Shown here in pieces: positions 45,808 through 54,027 of a stretch of 64,000 bases of DNA. The translations under genes and the position numbers were made by a program. Position 1 is the stretch's first letter; every line of letters begins with the position of its first letter. Source of the stretch: Clostridia bacterium (GTDB lineage: Bacteria > Bacillota > Clostridia > Christensenellales > DTU072); contig JAEDHK010000003.1 in assembly GCA_016297005.1 (NCBI GenBank), forward strand, positions 140,439-204,438, in the 5' to 3' direction. The notes beneath the pieces were generated by a model, which saw nothing but the letters and a program-made list of their open reading frames with translations, ran no database searches and was not told the DNA's origin.

Positions 45808-46026
45808 ATGAATACAATCGCCGTATTTAAGTCCAGAACGCAAGCATTATCAGTCTATCGCTATCTTCAATCGAAAAAAATCGCCTGTATAACGATCAAT
45901 ACTCCCTCGAGACTACGTCTCGGTTGCGGTATAAGCATACTGTTCTCTTCCGCATATATAAACGAAGTCAAAACAATCGTTAAAGCGCTCGGAGCAACCA
46001 GTTTTTTGGGCTTTTATAATAAATAA
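45808..46026 (+). CDS. DUF3343 protein (putative Se/S carrier-like)
   Basis: 72 residues. The opening FKSRTQALSVYRYLQSKKI and the motif LGCGIS with a conserved Cys are characteristic of DUF3343/Se_S_carrier. The Cys may carry persulfide or selenide (family-based guess). AAGGAG precedes the ATG. Divergent from the desulfurase at 80 bases and 50 bases upstream of holA. Confidence 0.82.
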   Translation: MNTIAVFKSRTQALSVYRYLQSKKIACITINTPSRLRLGCGISILFSSAYINEVKTIVKALGATSFLGFYNK

Positions 46027-46038
46027 GTTCAAAATTAT

Positions 46039-46066
46039 TTGACATAATTAAGCATTTCTGTATAAT
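46039..46066 (+). promoter_or_regulatory. promoter of holA (near-leaderless)
   Basis: Perfect TTGACA (46039-46044), 16 bases, perfect TATAAT (46061-46066). Only 10 bases separate the -10 from the holA ATG, so the transcript would have almost no 5' leader. Confidence 0.75.
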
Positions 46067-46076
46067 AATACTTATT

Positions 46077-47036
46077 ATGCAGTCTGATTTGCTCCATGCT
46101 TCCAAGTTGAACGCGGAATGCTTGTCGGGTGGCGCCTATTATTTGAAAGGAACCGATTCTTATTGGTTGCCTTACGCTGAAAGAATTATTCGTTCCCTTC
46201 TTCCGGACGATAGTCTTTCTTTACGTGTTTTGGAAAAAATCAGCGACGTCTCGGAAATCATTTCCGCCTTTGACACGATTTGTTTTACCGACGACAGAAC
46301 GGTGGTGTTCGTCAAAGACCCCGACTTTGTTCCGACGGATAAAGAACATGCCGCGTTGCAATCTTTTTTGACCTATCCTTTTGATCAGAACATTCTTTGC
46401 TTTTGCGGCTCTTCTTTTCTGAACAATGCTGAAATCAAGTTATGCCGCGTCGTGGACTGTTCTCCTCTCGATAAGTTTTCTTGCGGGGATTATGTGGAAA
46501 AGCTTTTCCCTGCCGGGATCGAAAAACAAGCGGTGCGATTGCTTGTAGATATGACCGGTTGCGATATGGCAAGGATCAATAATGAAGCGAAAAAGCTCAA
46601 CGCTTATTGCGAAAATACGCTTGTTTCTGCCGAGGACGTTGAACTGTGCGTCTCCGAAGACGTGGAAACAACCGTTTTCCTTTTTGCAAACAGTATTGTC
46701 GAAGGTCGTCTTCAAACTGCCGAAAAACAACTAGAAAAACTTTTGAGACAGGGCGAAAAGCCGGCTCTTCTGCTTTCCATTCTGGCCAATCAGTTCAGAC
46801 GGATGCTTTATTGCTCGATCACGCCGTATGACAATAAACAAATGGCCAATCTGCTCGGAATAAAAGAATTTGCCGTGGAAAAAACAAGAAGAATTAAGGG
46901 CTATTCCCAGTCCAGACTGAAAAACTGCGTCGCTATGCTGACCGATTACGAATACAAGTTCAAAAACGGAACGCTTTCCGACGAAACGGCCTTTAACCTG
47001 GCCGTATCGAATCTATTGACCAAGGAGGCAGTATGA
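46077..47036 (+). CDS. holA: DNA polymerase III delta subunit
   Basis: 319 residues. Clamp-loader subunit that opens the sliding clamp. Matches the HolA pattern: AAA+-like N-terminus without a Walker motif (YYLKGTDSYW), LVDMTGCDMARINNEAKKL and the C-terminal FNLAVSNLL. No ribosome binding site precedes the ATG at 46077, and no other in-frame ATG near the N-terminus offers one. Overlaps the next gene by 4 bases. Confidence 0.88.
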   Translation: MQSDLLHASKLNAECLSGGAYYLKGTDSYWLPYAERIIRSLLPDDSLSLRVLEKISDVSEIISAFDTICFTDDRTVVFVKDPDFVPTDKEHAALQSFLTYPFDQNILCFCGSSFLNNAEIKLCRVVDCSPLDKFSCGDYVEKLFPAGIEKQAVRLLVDMTGCDMARINNEAKKLNAYCENTLVSAEDVELCVSEDVETTVFLFANSIVEGRLQTAEKQLEKLLRQGEKPALLLSILANQFRRMLYCSITPYDNKQMANLLGIKEFAVEKTRRIKGYSQSRLKNCVAMLTDYEYKFKNGTLSDETAFNLAVSNLLTKEAV

Positions 47037-47878
47037 AATCTTTATTATCCGATTCTCTCGTAGCAAAGTTCCGCGTCCTGCCGGAGATCGTTTGGTTCCT
47101 GATCTCGGCCGTCGCCGTTTTTTTTGCCAACGCCTATTACTATGTTACTTCGTCAGCCGACGCGATCGGACTGATCATGGAAAACGTCTCTGCTATGGAA
47201 GTTGAACTGAGTATTAACGCACTTGCCTTCATCATTATATCCTGTGTTTTCCTCGCAATATTCAGCGCGCTTATTTTCGAGTTGATAAATCATATCGTTT
47301 CCGGCGTCCTGCTTGCTCGTTTCAGTGCCAAAACAAATCGTTCGGACATAAAATTCCGTTTGCGTTTGTGTTATATCTATTCCAATCTGTTGATCGGCCT
47401 TATCGGCGTCAGCTACTTTTTTACCCAAACGACGAACGGCGCCTACACCGGCGTTTTTTCGCCCGACAATTTCAATAACGACGTAGAATTGATCCTTTCT
47501 TCTATCGTTCCGTTTTCTTCCCTTACTTTCTTCCTGTACGTCTTTTACGAAGATTTCAGGGTGCGTTTTCTGCCGCAAAGGAATCATCCGAGAGCTTTAC
47601 TCTTTATCGGCAGACTGTATTTCGGCATTTATTTAGTAATCACTTTGATCGAGGCCTTACGCGCGGTTGTTTTTTATTCCGGCGTTCTTTCCGTCGTAGC
47701 GATGGTTGCTTGTTGGTTAGATTTCGGCATTGTCGCGATATGGGCATTTCTGGCTTACTTATACTATCAGAAATTGAAAAAGAACCCTTATGATAACGAC
47801 GATCATGGCCCGAAAGAAACGATTACCATTATCAACGAACCGAAACAACGCAATATATACGACGACTTCGGATTTTAA
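47033..47878 (+). CDS. polytopic membrane protein of unknown function
   Basis: 281 residues with about six membrane helices (for example EIVWFLISAVAVFFANAYYY and LAFIIISCVFLAIFSALIF) and a polar C-terminal tail with DNDDHGPKE. Starts by ATGA overlap with holA and lies 15 bases before cdaA, so it is expressed with both. I do not recognise the family; it is not the usual CdaA partner CdaR, which has one helix and YbbR repeats. Confidence 0.8.
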   Translation: MKSLLSDSLVAKFRVLPEIVWFLISAVAVFFANAYYYVTSSADAIGLIMENVSAMEVELSINALAFIIISCVFLAIFSALIFELINHIVSGVLLARFSAKTNRSDIKFRLRLCYIYSNLLIGLIGVSYFFTQTTNGAYTGVFSPDNFNNDVELILSSIVPFSSLTFFLYVFYEDFRVRFLPQRNHPRALLFIGRLYFGIYLVITLIEALRAVVFYSGVLSVVAMVACWLDFGIVAIWAFLAYLYYQKLKKNPYDNDDHGPKETITIINEPKQRNIYDDFGF

Positions 47879-47893
47879 ACGGGAGATGCAACT

Positions 47894-48682
47894 ATGGAAT
47901 TAGCAGGAAAAATCATTTCTTTGTGCATTGCGGCACTCTTATCGATTTTTATCGTGATCTTCTTTGCAAAAAGAAAATCGCCGACCTTGCTTTGCTTATA
48001 CTTAACCATTTTTTTCGTCTATCTGGCAACGCATATTATTGAATGGTTTGATATAAAAGGTTTGGAAACGGCACAACAACTCATGTTCCTTGTGTGCGTA
48101 TTTTTCTGTATTGCCTGCATTATTGTGTATGAAAACGACATCAAAACGCTCTTTGCTCGTGTAAGGCGACTTCATCTGAAAACGGAACAAAAAAACATTA
48201 CCGACGAAGAAGTGCGCACCTCTTTAAAAGCGATCGTTTCTGCCTGTCAATCTCTTTCAAAATCCAGGACCGGCGCATTGATCGTCATCGTTCGCGAGAA
48301 GATCGACAATTATATTATCGAATCGGGCGTCAGATTAGACGCGGAGATATCCGCTCCCCTACTTGAAAGCATCTTCAATACGAAGAGTCCCATGCACGAC
48401 GGAGCCGTCATAATCAAGGACTATCGTATCGTTACGGCAGGTTCCTTCTTGCCCCTTACGAAGTCTTTGGACGTCGATAAAACGCTAGGCACAAGACACC
48501 GCGCCGGCATCGGCGTGACCGAATCGGAAGTCAACGACGTTATCAGCATTATTATCAGCGAAGAAACCGGTATCATCTCCACAGTCAGAAAAGGCATTCT
48601 CAGAAGATATCTTACACCGGAACGTCTTTTCGATATGTTGTATGATCCGTTGCGCGACGACATTGAAAAAGGAAAAAAATAA
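47894..48682 (+). CDS. cdaA: diadenylate cyclase, CdaA type
   Basis: 262 residues. Makes cyclic di-AMP from two ATP. Three N-terminal membrane helices (within residues 1-80), then the DAC domain with DGA at 169-171 (SPMHDGAVII) and RHR at 201-203 (GTRHRAGIG). GGGAGA precedes the ATG. The usual downstream cdaR and glmM genes are missing; a DUF1015 gene follows 27 bases later. Confidence 0.95.
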   Translation: MELAGKIISLCIAALLSIFIVIFFAKRKSPTLLCLYLTIFFVYLATHIIEWFDIKGLETAQQLMFLVCVFFCIACIIVYENDIKTLFARVRRLHLKTEQKNITDEEVRTSLKAIVSACQSLSKSRTGALIVIVREKIDNYIIESGVRLDAEISAPLLESIFNTKSPMHDGAVIIKDYRIVTAGSFLPLTKSLDVDKTLGTRHRAGIGVTESEVNDVISIIISEETGIISTVRKGILRRYLTPERLFDMLYDPLRDDIEKGKK

Positions 48683-48709
48683 CTATACAATTACGGAAGA
48701 TAAAACAGA

Positions 48710-49930
48710 ATGAAACTTTTTGGAAGACAACCAATTCTTTTACCCAAGAAATGCGACTTGTCCAAATGGGCGGTTATCGCTTGCGACCAGTATACGTCCA
48801 ATATGAAATATTGGCAGGAATTATACGACTACATCGGCGACGCGCCGAGTACCCTTCATATCACCTTTCCGGAGATATTTTTAAAAGACGCCGACATACA
48901 GGCGCGTATCGATAAAATCAATGACGAAATGCGCCGATATACAGAAAGCGGCTTTTTTAAGGAAATTCCCGGCATGATCCTTGTCGAAAGAACTCTCCCC
49001 TCCGGAAAAAAGCGCGTCGGTCTCGTCATGAGCATTGACCTTGAACAATACGACTATCATAAGGTAGAAGTGCCGATCCGCGCGACCGAAGCAACCATTC
49101 TGGAACGCCTGCCCGTTCGTATGCGCATTAAGGAAAACGCCTCCATCGAATTGCCGCACATTATCCTCTTATACGACGACAGAAAAAAGGAGATCGTCGA
49201 GCCGATCTACGAAAACAGAGATAAGCTGGAAAAGTTATATGACTTTACGTTGAATCAACACGGCGGTTCAGTATGCGCATATCACTTACCGGACACGGAA
49301 GAACTCGAGAAAAAGTTCCTTGCCCTGCTGGACGAAAAAACGCAGATCGAAAAATACGGCGTCAACGCAAAAATGCTATTTGCCGTCGGCGACGGAAATC
49401 ACAGTATGGCTTCCGCAAAAGAACATTGGAACATTCTGAAACAATCACTCTCCGAAAGCGAACGGAAAAATCATCCGGCAAGATATATCTTAGTGGAGGC
49501 GGTCAATCTCTATCAGGATTCTATGGACTTCGAGCCCATCCACAGAGTCGTCAGGTGTAAAGAACCGATAAATTTTATCAATAACTTAAAAACAGTTTTG
49601 TCAGGTCCCAAAACGATAACGATCGTATACGACGGAAAAGATATTCTCGTTCCCTGTCCTGACGACAGCGCTGAAACGATCAAAGCCGTTCAGGAGTTGT
49701 TGACAAAATGCAAAAACGATAATACTATCGAAATCGAGTACGAGCATTCGCCCTCGCAAGTACGGGCGCTTGCCGAACAAAAAAATACAGTCGGCGTCTT
49801 GATGCCAACGTTTGATAAAGCGACGTTATTTAACTACGTCATTCATAACGGAAACTTGCCGCAAAAGGCTTTTTCCATAGGAACGGAAGACACAAAAAAA
49901 TATTATATCGAGGCAAAGGGGATAAAATAA
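48710..49930 (+). CDS. DUF1015 family protein
   Basis: 406 residues. The family block LFAVGDGNHSMASAKEHW and an N-terminal WAVIACDQYTSN stand out. Family members are conserved cytoplasmic proteins of uncertain function. Its stop shares one base with the aspartate kinase start (TAATG), implying coupling. Confidence 0.88.
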   Translation: MKLFGRQPILLPKKCDLSKWAVIACDQYTSNMKYWQELYDYIGDAPSTLHITFPEIFLKDADIQARIDKINDEMRRYTESGFFKEIPGMILVERTLPSGKKRVGLVMSIDLEQYDYHKVEVPIRATEATILERLPVRMRIKENASIELPHIILLYDDRKKEIVEPIYENRDKLEKLYDFTLNQHGGSVCAYHLPDTEELEKKFLALLDEKTQIEKYGVNAKMLFAVGDGNHSMASAKEHWNILKQSLSESERKNHPARYILVEAVNLYQDSMDFEPIHRVVRCKEPINFINNLKTVLSGPKTITIVYDGKDILVPCPDDSAETIKAVQELLTKCKNDNTIEIEYEHSPSQVRALAEQKNTVGVLMPTFDKATLFNYVIHNGNLPQKAFSIGTEDTKKYYIEAKGIK

Positions 49931-51243
49931 TGAACATTAAAGTAGCAAAATTTGGCGGAACTTCCATGGCCAACAAAGAGGCTATACTGAAAGTTAAAGA
50001 CATTATTCAAAGCGATCCTGAAAGACGCTTTATTGTAGTCAGCGCACCCGGAAAAAGATTCAAAGGCGACGAAAAGATCACCGATTTACTGCTCGCTTCT
50101 TACGAAGAAAAAAATAACAGCGGCGACTGCCATATCTATTTTTCCAAGATCAGAGAACGCTTTACTGAGATCGTGCGGGATTTTAATCTGACGCTCGACA
50201 TCAATAAGTATCTGGACGAAGTAGAAGACAATATCAATAAGTCGACTTCTCCCGATTATGCGGCAAGCCGCGGCGAATACCTTTCCGCGCTCGTCATGAG
50301 CGAGATTTTGGGATTTGAATTCGTTGACTCCGCCGAAATCATCAAATTTAACAAAAAAGGAAATTTTGACGCCTCTTATACCAACGATCTCGTTTCAAAA
50401 CGTCTCTCTATCGTCAATGGAGCCGTTATCCCCGGTTTTTACGGCACATTACCCGACGGCTCGATAAAAACCTTCACGCGCGGCGGGAGCGATTTTACGG
50501 GCTCTATTATTGCTCGCGGCGTTCAAGCTGACGTTTATGAAAACTGGACGGACGTAGACGGCTTCATGACTGCCGATCCGAGGATCGTCGATACTCCGCA
50601 TATTATTGACTTTTTGAGTTACGAGGAACTCCGAGAACTGTCCTATATGGGGGCGAGCGTATTGCATCCGGCGTCCATTTTCCCGTTGCAATCCACAAAC
50701 ATCCCCATTAACGTTCGCAACACCTTTAATCCGTCTGCCGTAGGAACGTTTATTCTTCACGATACTTCGGACAAAAAGACCTCTCTTATTACCGGTATCG
50801 CCGGAAGAACGGGATTTACTACCTTCTTCGTGCGCAAAGCGCTCATGAACAACGAGGTCGGTTTCTGCCGCAAAATTCTGTCCATCTTCGAGTATTATGA
50901 TATCAGCATCGAACATATGCCGACCGGCATTGACACGATGAGCTTGATCGTCCCGAACGACCACCTTACCGATGGTCTCGAATTCAGCATCATCGAAAAG
51001 ATCCGCGGCGAGGTCAATCCCGACTTGATCTTCGTTTATAAAAATATCGCCCTTATCGCTATCGTCGGACACGGTATGAGCAATCAGACCGGTACTGCCG
51101 CGCGTGTTTTCACTGCGCTCGCAAACGCGAATATCAATATCAAAATGATCGACCAAGGCAGCAGCGAGATCAATATTATTGTCGGCGTCAACGGAGACGA
51201 TCTGCACCGCGCCATTGCCGCAATCTACCATGAATTCTTCTAA
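49930..51243 (+). CDS. lysC: aspartate kinase
   Basis: 437 residues. First step of the aspartate family. KFGGTSMANKEA at the N-terminus, SRGEYLSALVMS, FTRGGSDFTGS, and two C-terminal ACT domains for feedback control (around FVRKALMNNEVGF and VGHGMSNQTGTAARVFTAL). Ends the holA-cdaA operon, with a terminator after it. Confidence 0.94.
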   Translation: MNIKVAKFGGTSMANKEAILKVKDIIQSDPERRFIVVSAPGKRFKGDEKITDLLLASYEEKNNSGDCHIYFSKIRERFTEIVRDFNLTLDINKYLDEVEDNINKSTSPDYAASRGEYLSALVMSEILGFEFVDSAEIIKFNKKGNFDASYTNDLVSKRLSIVNGAVIPGFYGTLPDGSIKTFTRGGSDFTGSIIARGVQADVYENWTDVDGFMTADPRIVDTPHIIDFLSYEELRELSYMGASVLHPASIFPLQSTNIPINVRNTFNPSAVGTFILHDTSDKKTSLITGIAGRTGFTTFFVRKALMNNEVGFCRKILSIFEYYDISIEHMPTGIDTMSLIVPNDHLTDGLEFSIIEKIRGEVNPDLIFVYKNIALIAIVGHGMSNQTGTAARVFTALANANINIKMIDQGSSEINIIVGVNGDDLHRAIAAIYHEFF

Positions 51244-51258
51244 TCCGTAACGTATAGT

Positions 51259-51292
51259 AAAAAGACTTCGGTTTTATTACCGAAGTCTTTTT
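51259..51292. terminator. terminator after lysC, also serving the convergent small gene
   Basis: A 12-base stem (51261-51272 with 51279-51290) closed by TTTATT, flanked by A-run and T-run so that it works in both directions. Confidence 0.88.
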
Positions 51293-51315
51293 TTTTGTCA
51301 TTTTACAAGCAAAAC

Positions 51316-51579
51316 TCAGAACGGATCTTTTTCTTCTCCGATATCCGTATCGAAACCTTGCAGTTCCCTCAACGTATCGTCAATTTCTCCCGTTTCTTTA
51401 TACTTGCGATAGGCGCGAAGATATTGCTCGATATAATCGTTTTTGTACGCTTTGTAATACTCGTTAAAGTAATCTTTTTCCTTTGGGACTTCCGGGGCCG
51501 ACTCTGCTACAGGAAAAACAGTCTCGTTCTCGGTATCAGGCACCTGCGGAATGTCTTGTTTTTTTCTTTTCTTGCACAT
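51316..51579 (-). CDS. small charged protein of unknown function
   Basis: 87 residues from the ATG at 51579 with GGAGG upstream. Basic N-terminus (CKKRKK), acidic Pro-rich middle, then a Tyr-rich helical part (DYFNEYYKAYKNDYIEQYLRAYRKYKE). Own strong promoter and shared terminator, so monocistronic. No family recognised. Confidence 0.7.
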   Translation of the reverse strand: MCKKRKKQDIPQVPDTENETVFPVAESAPEVPKEKDYFNEYYKAYKNDYIEQYLRAYRKYKETGEIDDTLRELQGFDTDIGEEKDPF

Positions 51580-51609
51580 CGTTTGCCTCCAAATCAAATG
51601 GTTATTACA

Positions 51610-51638
51610 AGTATATCACAGATATTTTTTTTCTGCAA
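51610..51638 (-). promoter_or_regulatory. promoter of the 87-residue gene
   Basis: Minus-strand TTGCAG (51633-51638), 17 bases, TATACT (51610-51615). Confidence 0.7.
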
Positions 51639-51657
51639 TACGAAAACAAAAATTCGC

Positions 51658-53190
51658 TCAATATAAAGCCTTTCCGGTCATCTCAACGGGTTGCTCAATG
51701 CCCATCATCTTGAGCATCGTCGGCGCAACGTCGGCAAGAACGCCGCCTTCGCGCAGATCGAATTGACCATCTTTAACGACAACGAGCGGAACCGGATTGG
51801 TACTGTGGGCAGTAAACGGTTTTGTCGAACCGTCCTCGTACATCTTATCGGCATTACCGTGATCTGCAGTAACGATAGCCTCGCCGCCAACGGATAGTAT
51901 AGCCTCGATTACCGTTTTCAAACATTCGTCCACAGCCTTGACTGCTTTGACCGCCGCATCGAAAATGCCGGTATGGCCGACCATATCGCAATTGGCAAAA
52001 TTAAGAATCATAGCGTCGTACTTGCCCGATCTGATCTGCTCTGCGGCTTTTTCTGCCACTTCATATGCGCTCATTTCCGGTTTAAGATCGTAAGTCGCGA
52101 CTTTCGGGGACGGGATCAGAATACGATCCTCGTTCTCGTTCGGCTTTTCAACTCCGCCGTTAAAGAAGAAAGTAACGTGCGCGTACTTTTCGGTTTCCGC
52201 AATGCGAAGCTGCTTTAAATTATGCTCCGCAAATACTTCCCCCAACGTATGAGTCAGTTTTTGCGGTTTGAAAGCGGTATCAAGATAAGGAGCGAAGGTC
52301 GCGTCGTACTGCGTCATTCCTACGTAAACGGGATGTAAAAATCCGCATTTACGCTCAAAAGCGGAAAAATCCTCCATAATAAAAGCTCTGGTGATCTCTC
52401 TTGCTCTGTCGGGACGGAAATTGAAGAAGAAAACGCTATCCCCTTCTTCTACGCAAGCGACCGGCTTGCCGCCCTCCATAACGACCTTCGGCGTAACGAA
52501 TTCGTCCGTAACACCCTCTTCATAGCTTTTTCTGACAGCGGCTACGGGATCGATGACCTGTTCGCCCTCTCCGAGCGTCAGCATGTTGAAAGCCTTTTCC
52601 ACTCTGTCCCAACGATTGTCTCTGTCCATTGCATAGAAACGCCCGGTCACAGAAGCGATTTTTCCGAATTTCTCTTCTTTCAAGAATTCTTGCAGACGAG
52701 CGATAAAATCGGCCCCGCTTGCCGGCGGAACGTCTCTTCCGTCCAAAAAGCAATGAATATATATGTTATCCAACTTCTCTTTCTTCGCCATTTTGACGAT
52801 AGCGCAAAGATGCTCGAAATGCGAATGAACGCCGCCGTCGCTTAACAGACCCCACGTATGAAACTTTTTACCATTATCGCGCGCGCTATGCATAGCGTTA
52901 AGAATAGCTTCGTTCTCAAAAAAATCGCCGTCGGATATAGACTTTGTGATTCTCGTAAGCTCTTGATAAACGACTCTGCCCGCACCCATGTTCAAGTGAC
53001 CGACTTCGCTGTTACCCATTTGTCCGTTCGGTAAGCCTACGTCCATACCGGAAGCGCCAATCTGCGTATGGGGGTATTTTTTCAGCAAACTGTTAAAATA
53101 TGGAGTGCCGGCCGTCTTGATCGCATTACCTTCGTCTCGTTGATTGATACCGAAGCCGTCCAAAATAATAAGACCAGTAAATTTACTCAT
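51658..53190 (-). CDS. gpmI: 2,3-bisphosphoglycerate-independent phosphoglycerate mutase
   Basis: 510 residues. Alkaline-phosphatase fold; the phospho-Ser lies in QMGNSEVGHLNMGAGR, metal ligands in LIILDGFG, CDMVGHTG and TADHGNADKM. Start at 53190 with AAGGAG before. Third gene of the pgk-tpiA-gpmI trunk, separated from tpiA by a terminator-like hairpin. Confidence 0.96.
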   Translation of the reverse strand: MSKFTGLIILDGFGINQRDEGNAIKTAGTPYFNSLLKKYPHTQIGASGMDVGLPNGQMGNSEVGHLNMGAGRVVYQELTRITKSISDGDFFENEAILNAMHSARDNGKKFHTWGLLSDGGVHSHFEHLCAIVKMAKKEKLDNIYIHCFLDGRDVPPASGADFIARLQEFLKEEKFGKIASVTGRFYAMDRDNRWDRVEKAFNMLTLGEGEQVIDPVAAVRKSYEEGVTDEFVTPKVVMEGGKPVACVEEGDSVFFFNFRPDRAREITRAFIMEDFSAFERKCGFLHPVYVGMTQYDATFAPYLDTAFKPQKLTHTLGEVFAEHNLKQLRIAETEKYAHVTFFFNGGVEKPNENEDRILIPSPKVATYDLKPEMSAYEVAEKAAEQIRSGKYDAMILNFANCDMVGHTGIFDAAVKAVKAVDECLKTVIEAILSVGGEAIVTADHGNADKMYEDGSTKPFTAHSTNPVPLVVVKDGQFDLREGGVLADVAPTMLKMMGIEQPVEMTGKALY

Positions 53191-53203
53191 AATTGCTCCT
53201 TGC

Positions 53204-53236
53204 AAAAAACGCCGGAAACTCTCAGCTTCCGGCGTT
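53204..53236 (-). terminator. intercistronic terminator or attenuator between tpiA and gpmI
   Basis: On the minus strand AACGCCGGAA (53236-53227) pairs perfectly with TTCCGGCGTT (53217-53208), a 10-base stem with a 9-base loop, then six U. The U-tract ends 14 bases from the gpmI ATG, next to its ribosome site, so no promoter fits between. Confidence 0.75.
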
Positions 53237-53251
53237 TAATCAGTTTAACGA

Positions 53252-53998
53252 TTAATAGTTGACGACCTTAGCGAATTTTTCCGCGGTCAAACTTGCTCCG
53301 CCGATAAGTCCGCCGTCGATCTGAGGCATAGCCATGAGTTCGGTTGCGTTCTGCGGGTTCATACTGCCGCCGTATTGAATACGAATGGAAGAAGCGCTGG
53401 CTCTGCCATAGAGCTTACGAACGGTTTTACGAATGATCTTAATGGTATCGTTGGCGTCCTGAGCGGTAGCGGTCTTGCCCGTTCCGATAGCCCAAACGGG
53501 TTCGTACGCAATAACGATGGACTTCAATTCGGTCTTGGTAATGTCTTTCAGAGCGCCGATCGTTTGACGAGTAACAACTTCGGCGGTTTTTCCGCTTTCT
53601 CTTTCAGAGAGGAGTTCGCCTACGCAAACGATAACTTTAAGTCCGGCGGCGAGAGCGGCCTTCGTGCGAAGATTGACGGTTTCGTCGGTTTCGCCGAAAT
53701 ACTGTCTTCTTTCACTGTGTCCGGTAATTACGTATTGAACTTTCAGCTCTTTGAGCATTTGGGCACTGATTTCGCCGGTAAAAGCTCCTTTTTCAGCCCA
53801 ATGTACGTTCTGAGCGCCGATTTGAATATTGCTGCCTCTTGCCGCTTTACGAGCGGTAACGATATCGGTAAAAGGTACGCAACATACGACTTCGCACTTT
53901 GCGTCTTTTACGAGGGGCTTCAATTCTTCAATGAGTTGCTTGGTCTCCTCATTGGTCTTATTCATTTTCCAGTTTCCCGCAATAATATTCTTTTTCAT
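53252..53998 (-). CDS. tpiA: triosephosphate isomerase
   Basis: 248 residues. GNWKMNKT (Lys), ITGHSERRQYFGE (His) and the catalytic Glu in IAYEPVWAIGTG are all present. Start at 53998 with AAAGGAG upstream; a longer frame overlaps pgk. 29 bases after pgk. Confidence 0.97.
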   Translation of the reverse strand: MKKNIIAGNWKMNKTNEETKQLIEELKPLVKDAKCEVVCCVPFTDIVTARKAARGSNIQIGAQNVHWAEKGAFTGEISAQMLKELKVQYVITGHSERRQYFGETDETVNLRTKAALAAGLKVIVCVGELLSERESGKTAEVVTRQTIGALKDITKTELKSIVIAYEPVWAIGTGKTATAQDANDTIKIIRKTVRKLYGRASASSIRIQYGGSMNPQNATELMAMPQIDGGLIGGASLTAEKFAKVVNY

Positions 53999-54027
53999 GA
54001 TTTTTCTCCTTTCGTTAAATATAATTG

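Noticed and set aside
50449..51231. 260-codon minus-strand frame opposite lysC
   Set aside because: Antisense to a clear aspartate kinase; composition mirrors its codons.
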